Shown here: piece after piece, positions 58,379 through 64,000 of the stretch | Position numbering within the stretch: position 1 is the first letter of the stretch | How the letters are laid out: the number at the start of each line of letters is the position of its first letter | Assembly: GCA_002261195.1 (NCBI GenBank) | Contig: MVBO01000058.1 | Coordinates: 1-64,000 of the forward strand | Origin: Bifiguratus adelaidae | Taxonomy: Eukaryota; Mucoromycota; Endogonomycetes; Endogonales | DNA length: 64,000 nucleotides | Direction: 5' to 3' | The notes under the pieces: model-generated | Databases searched by the model: none | Told to the model about the DNA's origin: nothing | Seen by the model: the letters and a program-made list of their open reading frames with translations, nothing else | Program-made: the position numbers and the translations under genes

Positions 58379-59694
58379 ATGGCAACAACCGCCAAGGCAC
58401 GCAATGACACGCGTCTTAACATGCCGCGTTCACCACCTCTGGAAAAGTTCCAAAAGATGGAAAAGCTAGGTGAAGGAACCTATGGTGTCGTATACAAAGC
58501 CAAGGACAAGATTACCGGTGAAATAGTTGCCCTGAAAAAGATCCGGTTGGAAGCTGAACAGGAGGGCATCCCGAGTACGGCCATGCGTGAGATCTCACTC
58601 TTACGAGAACTCAAACACGAGAATATTGTTCGGTAGGTGATAAATAGACAATGCGCGTGTTTTGATGATGAGAAACGCGAACGACATTGACGCGGACTGG
58701 CTTAGCTTGTTGGACATCATCAACAATGAAAGCAAACTTTATCTCGTTTTCGAGTATCTCGACTTGGTAAGTTGCGCATTCCGTTGTACGTCAAGGTGCT
58801 CATTGCTCGCCTTGTCAAGGACTTGAAACGTTACATGGATCAAGCTGGGGCAGAAGGCATGACCCCATTGCACATCAAGGTGAGAAGGAATAGCATACAT
58901 GGACGCAGACACATGACAGTGATTATCAATTAGGCCTTCATGTCACAATTGCTTGTCGGTGTCCGATATTGCCATTCTCACCGAATCATGCACCGCGATT
59001 TGAAGCCTCAAAATTTGCTGATCGATCGGGAAGGCAGACTGGTCATTGCTGATCTCGGATTAGCTCGAGCATTTGGAGTGCCGATGCGTGTGTATACCCA
59101 TGAAGTGGTCACGCTGTGGTACAGGTCACCAGAGGTTCTACTTGGCGGGCCGTATTCGACGGGCATGGATATGTGGTCGATTGGTTGTATCTTTGCAGAA
59201 ATGACTTTGCTAAAGCCGCTCTTTCCCGGTGATTCCGAGATTGACGAATTATTTCGCATCTTTCGGTAGGTTTGACGTGTTAAACAACCCAATTTCAGAA
59301 TGCTCATGGGTCCCTTAGCATGCTTGGTACACCGAATGACGACGTGTGGCCTGGAGTGACCAATTACCAAGACTATAAGGCGTCGTTTCCAAGTAAGGCC
59401 TTCACTATATTGGTCTTGTGGCATTTTGATTGACGTCATGATAGACTGGAAGCCGTATACACTGGACAAGGCCATGCCTCATCTCACACCTGCCTCACTA
59501 GACCTATTAAAGCAGTTTCTCGTCTATGATCCAGCCCAGCGTATATCCGCCAAGAGGGTGAGAGTTGGCATCCCATGTCCGGCATTTGCGTTGACGCTTT
59601 GCTTTCATAGGCTCTCAATCATTCCTATTTCACAGAACCGACTCCGGAGCAGATGGAACTACCCGAACCGGAAGAAGACGAGACTGCAGAATAA
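58379..59694 (+). CDS. CDK1: CDK1/Cdc2-like cyclin-dependent kinase with altered motifs
   Basis: The kinase follows Cdc2/Cdc28 throughout: [20 protein letters not shown] (with the inhibitory Thr-Tyr pair), [39 protein letters not shown] (with the activating Thr) and [20 protein letters not shown]. Three family-defining places differ: PSTAIRE is PSTAMRE, DFG is DLG ([10 protein letters not shown]) and YRAPE is YRSPE. Introns are near 58632-58707, 58769-58819, 58880-58933, 59267-59319, 59392-59444 and 59560-59611. The protein ends [13 protein letters not shown], a short acidic tail not seen in yeast Cdc2. The start may be ATG 58379 (MATTAKARN) or 58421 ([10 protein letters not shown]). It could be the sole CDK1 or a diverged paralogue. 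Confidence 0.85.
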
Positions 59695-59997
59695 CTTATG
59701 TTGTGTCGCCTATGTACATTGTTGAATAGATTATCTCATGCGTTTGGAAACGGACATGGTGAACCCCCCTGTGATGACCAATGACATTTTGCGACCGTCG
59801 CGTTGTGTTGTTGTGTGCCTAGTGCATAAACTGCCCCACCGTTTCCTCTTTGATCTTTTTGCACCTGAGCAACGCTTTCCTGGTGCATCAACTGATTCTG
59901 TAGAGCGATCCTGATGTAAAAGATTGTGATATATGTAACGGTAAATGATGATTAATGTATGAAAGTTTAACAGACGAGAGGAGATGTAAACGTGTTT
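59695..59997. other. Convergent 3' flanks of CDK1-like and LtrA-like genes
   Basis: These 303 bases hold the ends of two convergent genes. No coding signal is seen. Confidence 0.35.
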
Positions 59998-61533
59998 CTA
60001 AGCCATGGTCACGCAGGCAGGCGCTGCATCAGGCGGCACGTTTTCGTCTTTCTCACCGACTACTTCTCGAACACCATTAATGGAGGCGTCTCGCTCCTCT
60101 GGCGGTGGAGCCGGGCAGCTATTACTCCTCTGACGCTCTGTTTCATAATCCAGCGCACCATAGGTTTCCCAAACGAGCGTAAAGACCAATAATCCAGCGC
60201 AAACGCCTAGAAAATTCGTCGCGTTGAGGTCAGCGAGTGGTAGAAAGACAATGATGACAGCGACGAGCGGTCGCACCGCCATACGGACTGGTTTACGCCA
60301 CACGAGCTGGTCGTGGCATTCGTTCAAGAGGGCCAGGACCCACATGCAGAGGAGACCGATACAGAGCGAAGCGGCAAAGATCCATTTGTGTTCAATTTTC
60401 GGGTCTTCGTGGAGCGTAAGACTACTTGAGATATCGCCGGCGAGAATCAGGGAGGCTGAGAGCGGCTCGTGGATAAAGAACCACAAGAAAGCTGACCAGA
60501 CTCGACGGCGAATCGCATGCGTGAAATGATAGGCGCCATCACCACGACTGTACATCCAATTGAGACAAAATGCGCAGACCAGGATTAAGATTGCTCTTGC
60601 GAGACCAGACGTGGCACCAATACCGGCTGGAGAGCCGACAACAATTGCACTGAGAAACGCTCCAAGGACGATAATAAATAGAGCGGTCATGCGATCGACT
60701 TCATGGCTAATATTCACAGCTGTCGAAAATGTAAGCTTTGCATGCCGTTTGAACCAAGGCGAGTAGAAATAGAGCCATGATAGTCGCTCACAAGCAATCG
60801 CTACCCAACAAATGGCAATCCTGCCTCCCCAACTGACAAATGGAATCGCCACTCGAATGCCGACGGTAAAAATATGCGTAAAGGCCACCGCCCGAATCTG
60901 AATGGCATGTTCAGGTACAAAAACACTGTAAATGAGAAAGACGGCGACACACAGACAATGCGCGATAATGTACGCAACCAATGCAGTAATGAGAGCCGGC
61001 TCTCCGTCCATTTCTTCACCGATGTACACGGCATTATTCGCAAAAGCCACCATCGCAGCCATAACGGCCAGCACGAGCGCGCGTTGACCCAAGTCATCCG
61101 TATAATATTGATTGAACAGTTCGCGCAAATCGTGCCATATCTGATACGCGTGTAGAAAGATGATGATATACTTCAAAATATGTATACCGTCCGGAAACTC
61201 AGTGACATTGCGAGCAAAGTTGGCTACAATACCGACGTAGAGCAAATCGAGAAAGAGTTCAAAGATACCCCCAGACCGTTCCCCGTCCACTCTGTACAGG
61301 TGACCGTCATAGTGAAACTGAAGAGCTATGGGACGCTTGAACAGGCGACTCTCGTCTATGCCTGGTAGTGCATAGTAAGAGAAGCGCTCTTCGGTTACTA
61401 GTTGTCCAGAGCGAACACGCTCAAGAGCAATACCGTGACCATTGCCAGACCTCCGCATTGCGACAAGGGAGACAAATCGTTTCCCAGTGTTCCGAAGGAT
61501 CCAGATCACGTGATGCTTACTAAAGTGGACCAT
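59998..61533 (-). CDS. LtrA-family multi-pass membrane protein
   Basis: The family is named after the bacterial low temperature requirement A protein; its molecular role in fungi is not established. After a soluble lead with ALQFHYDGHLYR comes the diagnostic ELFLDLLYVGIVANFARN. About ten to twelve hydrophobic segments follow in pattern, with HEVDRMTALFIIVLGAF in the middle as in LtrA proteins, and a hydrophilic C-terminal tail of about 50 residues. The gene is intronless. The upstream ATG (61533) is only 18 bases from the TTC27 start; MRRSGNGHGIALER from 61458 is the more probable beginning. The stop is at 59998-60000. Confidence 0.82.
   Translation of the reverse strand: MVHFSKHHVIWILRNTGKRFVSLVAMRRSGNGHGIALERVRSGQLVTEERFSYYALPGIDESRLFKRPIALQFHYDGHLYRVDGERSGGIFELFLDLLYVGIVANFARNVTEFPDGIHILKYIIIFLHAYQIWHDLRELFNQYYTDDLGQRALVLAVMAAMVAFANNAVYIGEEMDGEPALITALVAYIIAHCLCVAVFLIYSVFVPEHAIQIRAVAFTHIFTVGIRVAIPFVSWGGRIAICWVAIACERLSWLYFYSPWFKRHAKLTFSTAVNISHEVDRMTALFIIVLGAFLSAIVVGSPAGIGATSGLARAILILVCAFCLNWMYSRGDGAYHFTHAIRRRVWSAFLWFFIHEPLSASLILAGDISSSLTLHEDPKIEHKWIFAASLCIGLLCMWVLALLNECHDQLVWRKPVRMAVRPLVAVIIVFLPLADLNATNFLGVCAGLLVFTLVWETYGALDYETERQRSNSCPAPPPEERDASINGVREVVGEKDENVPPDAAPACVTMA
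61506..61513. promoter_or_regulatory. TCACGTGA palindrome between LtrA-like and TTC27 genes
   Basis: This exact E-box/CDE1-type palindrome lies 39 bases before the TTC27 ATG. It falls inside the LtrA frame only if that gene starts at 61533, which supports the 61458 start. It matches the site at 6999-7006. Confidence 0.4.
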
Positions 61534-61551
61534 TTTTTGTGTTCTGGCTTC

Positions 61552-64000
61552 ATGGAGCCTTCACTCGAGCAGGTGCTCGGCCCTGTATGGGAGGCCGAAT
61601 GGGCGATTCTCTCCAGTAAAGAAGTTGAGGGTGAGCTGAAAGAGCTGATTAAGCCTCTGGTGGAAGGACATTATGTCGAAGTGTTGACGAGTTCTTGGGC
61701 AAAAGACATTCTGGGCACTGATCTCGACGAGAGCGTGGAGAGCTTGCAAGCGTTTGACGGGGGACGTTTCTGGCAAGAACGCATTGGCATGACCGTTCGC
61801 CCTTCTCTTAACCGTATGGCGCAGTGGGCAAAGGACGAACAGCGCAGCAAAAAGTGCATTCAAGTGCTTGTTCTTGGTGCGGCGGCGCTCAGTGCCTTCA
61901 TTCAAGTCGGTTGGACAGGTCCAGACTTGGGACTAGAGGCTGTATCATTGTTGCCTCCGTCCGTTCGATCCAATAAGGAGCAATTTCAGCAATTCGCCAT
62001 CAGTGCACTTTCTGTCGATAGTGAGGATGTCTATCATCTTGCACCGGAATTATTATTCTTGCAATTGGCGGTCGCATGCTTCAGCGGAGAAAATCTCGAG
62101 CATCTGTCGCTTTTGAAAACACATGCTTGGTGGGCGTCAAGAACACGGTTTATCCAGCAAAGAATTCTCGACAATCCTACCGGTACTCTATTATCCCTCA
62201 TTCGAGAGCAGCATGCATTGACAAAGTCCATCTTGGACAATCTTGAGCATGCGGACGCAGAAGATCTTCGCATAAGGTTTGATTTGGAGCAAGGCTTGGT
62301 GTTGAGTTGGTTCGAGATGGATAAGGAGGCCATTGCCCATTATCAAGCAGCGCAAGGACATAGCGGCCTCACATGGACATTGACGGGCGCCTTGGGAAGG
62401 CGAACAAAGTTTCAAACTTTTGATGTTTCGCAATTGGTACTGATGGCAGAGAGCAAGTCTGACGACAACAAAACCACATCCACATTCACATCCACTTCCA
62501 CGCAACCCGAAACGCTTCCCTTGAACGATGATACCCTCTTGGAAAAAATCAAATTCACCTCCCTTAATGACGACAAATCCGACGATGCAATGGACAGGAC
62601 ACAAGACGGCGAAAAGTTTCCCGATCCCAATAATCAGGGTAATCTCAAGGTGCTCGATCAAGCTCTTTTGCTCGCCTTTTGTCTCAACATCAAACGGACG
62701 AACCCAGACCACGGTATAACGACGGAACAAATGGTTCCTTATGTATCGCGTGTATTGGATAACCCCAACAATTGGATGGTGTATACCATGGCCTTGTTGC
62801 TGAGGTCACGACTCGAGGCTCATAGAACACGAACGGCCGAGCGTTCCGTGCTACAATTACAAGCATTGGTGGATCAAATTAAGGTAGAAGATGCCACGGC
62901 ACAAGAGCGGCTAGCCTACTTTTTCCAAATCCTTCTTCCCTCGAAATGGGAATTGGAGAAAGAGTTGGCCGAACGTCTGGCGTCACTGGGTGTGATTCGA
63001 TCTGCTCTGGAGATCTTTGAGCGATTGGAAATGTGGGAGGAGGTCATTTCGTGCTACCAAATGCTCGAACAAGCCAGCAAAGCCAAGAAGGTTGTCAATG
63101 ATCAGTTGGCGCTTCATCCCGACTCTCCCAAACTTTTGTGTATCCTCGGTGATATTAACCAAGATCCGGAACAATGGCAAAAGGCTTGGCAAGTGTCTGG
63201 TCAACGATATGCGAGAGCCATGCGTTCGCTGGGTGGCTATTACTTTAAGGCCGATGAATTTGCCAAATCCATCGAATGCTACGAAGCCGCCCTCAAGATC
63301 AATCCTCTGTTTGAAAATTCATGGTTCGTTCTTGGATGTGCCGCGATGCAAGTTTCGAACTGGGACGTTGGGACCACCGCATTTGCTCGTGCCGTCTCTT
63401 TGGACTCGGATAATGCAGAAGCATGGAACAATCTTGCCAGCATTTATATTCGACAAGACAAGAAGATTGAAGCCTTCAGTGCGCTCAAGCAAGCTGTCCG
63501 CCTAAAGTACGAAAGCTGGAAGATTTGGCAAAACTTTTTGTATGTTGCCATCGATATCGGTGAATTTGCAGAGGCTATCCGCGCGCTCAAGATGATTGTC
63601 GATCTGCGATGGGAAAAGGTCGGCGAAAAGAGTGTCGATGTGGAGGTGCTCAATCTGATAGTCTCTGGCGTCATACAAAACTACAAGGATATCCACGAAA
63701 AGGACGTTGCAAGGCTTGCAAAGGCTGTTCAAATGCTTCTGGAAGACGTTGTTACCGCCCGCATCACCTCGTCTCCCGACATATGGCATACCTGTGTCCG
63801 GTTCTATCTCTGGAAAGGTCTCCTGACCAAAGCCTTGGAAGCTCAACAGCGAGCCTACCGATGTGTTTTACACAATTCCAAACTGGATACCGACGAGGAT
63901 GTATTCAAAGCCGCGGTCAACGAAGCCACTGAACTTGTGGAGCTATTGGAAAACATTGGCGAGCGAGAAGAAGTCAAGGTCAACGAGGATGGCTCCACCA
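61552..64000 (+). CDS. TTC27: TPR protein TTC27/Emw1 (3' end outside window)
   Basis: TTC27 (Emw1 in yeast) is an essential TPR protein linked to cell-wall integrity and large spliceosomal GTPase assembly. ATG 61552-61554 opens a frame without stop or intron to the window edge, 816 codons. The N-terminal part has VLVLGAAALSAFIQVGWTGP, matching the human FLLGVSSLQLFVQSNWTGP region. The middle carries a low-complexity Ser/Thr/Asp insert (about 305-355). TPR units begin around residue 520 (GVIRSALEIFERLEMWEEVI), with the strong block SLGGYYFKADEFAKSIECYE and AWNNLASIYIRQDKKIEAF. The end of the gene is missing only because the window stops. Confidence 0.92.
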   Translation, partial: MEPSLEQVLGPVWEAEWAILSSKEVEGELKELIKPLVEGHYVEVLTSSWAKDILGTDLDESVESLQAFDGGRFWQERIGMTVRPSLNRMAQWAKDEQRSKKCIQVLVLGAAALSAFIQVGWTGPDLGLEAVSLLPPSVRSNKEQFQQFAISALSVDSEDVYHLAPELLFLQLAVACFSGENLEHLSLLKTHAWWASRTRFIQQRILDNPTGTLLSLIREQHALTKSILDNLEHADAEDLRIRFDLEQGLVLSWFEMDKEAIAHYQAAQGHSGLTWTLTGALGRRTKFQTFDVSQLVLMAESKSDDNKTTSTFTSTSTQPETLPLNDDTLLEKIKFTSLNDDKSDDAMDRTQDGEKFPDPNNQGNLKVLDQALLLAFCLNIKRTNPDHGITTEQMVPYVSRVLDNPNNWMVYTMALLLRSRLEAHRTRTAERSVLQLQALVDQIKVEDATAQERLAYFFQILLPSKWELEKELAERLASLGVIRSALEIFERLEMWEEVISCYQMLEQASKAKKVVNDQLALHPDSPKLLCILGDINQDPEQWQKAWQVSGQRYARAMRSLGGYYFKADEFAKSIECYEAALKINPLFENSWFVLGCAAMQVSNWDVGTTAFARAVSLDSDNAEAWNNLASIYIRQDKKIEAFSALKQAVRLKYESWKIWQNFLYVAIDIGEFAEAIRALKMIVDLRWEKVGEKSVDVEVLNLIVSGVIQNYKDIHEKDVARLAKAVQMLLEDVVTARITSSPDIWHTCVRFYLWKGLLTKALEAQQRAYRCVLHNSKLDTDEDVFKAAVNEATELVELLENIGEREEVKVNEDGST

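Noticed and set aside
1-64000. Operons, CRISPR arrays, phage, toxin-antitoxin or defence islands
   Set aside because: Introns, domain content and gene spacing are those of a fungal nuclear genome; nothing prokaryotic or viral was recognised.
1-64000. tRNA and other structured RNA genes
   Set aside because: I looked for T-loop-like GGTTCGAA/GGTTCAA strings with matching arms and found no convincing cloverleaf; a covariance search would be decisive.

Overview
The window reads as nuclear DNA of a fungus: spliceosomal introns of mostly 45-70 bases with GT-AG ends, closely packed genes on both strands, two Zn2Cys6 factors with the fungal middle homology domain, a bZIP factor with a DUF3425-like tail, and proteins of chitin-walled fungi such as a Boi/Pob1 scaffold. 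Several genes (NELF-B, an ABCB8-type transporter, a neurofibromin that follows the human protein closely, an AF10-like PHD protein) are animal-like and missing from the standard yeasts. I therefore infer an early-diverging fungus (Mucoromycota or Zoopagomycota type), though a basidiomycete is not excluded. No tRNA, rRNA, transposon or CRISPR array was recognised.

Layout. 1-8.2 kb: 3' part of a neurofibromin/Ira RasGAP (+), convergent with the Rag GTPase Gtr2 (-), then the Golgi SNARE Gos1 (+). 8.2-9.3 kb: unassigned. 9.3-17 kb: pinin (+), an AF10-like PHD/ePHD protein (+) and a peroxisomal 4CL-like acyl-CoA ligase (+). 17-23.7 kb: NELF-B (-), divergent from ribosomal protein eS25 (+), then a Boi-type SH3-SAM-PH protein with an added CH domain (-). 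23.8-31.2 kb: mitochondrial ABC half transporter (-), inner-membrane peptidase Imp1 (+), EMC4 (+) and a LAMMER kinase (+). 31.6-37.9 kb: an intact Zn2Cys6 factor followed by a decayed tandem copy. 38.1-47.6 kb: MFS carboxylate-type transporter (-), bZIP factor (+), biotin-protein ligase (-), TDP1 (+) and Ctk2-like cyclin (-). 47.8-64 kb: Mit1/CHD3-like remodeller (+), small membrane protein (+), D-lactate dehydrogenase (-), an unnamed small gene (-), a CDK1-like kinase (+), an LtrA-family membrane protein (-) and the 5' part of TTC27/Emw1 (+).

Most genes are unrelated housekeeping functions. Recurring themes are nutrient and Ras signalling (NF1, Gtr2), transcription and chromatin (NELF-B, AF10-like, Mit1, Ctk2, pinin) and mitochondria (ABCB8-type, Imp1, Dld1). 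The points most worth following up are NELF-B in a fungus, the SH3-SAM-PH-CH fusion, the decaying transcription-factor duplicate, the CDK1 with altered PSTAIRE and DFG motifs, GC-AG introns, two possible introns of only 22-23 bases, and a five-fold degenerate repeat in the Mit1-like N-terminus. Splice sites were placed by eye from reading frame and family similarity.
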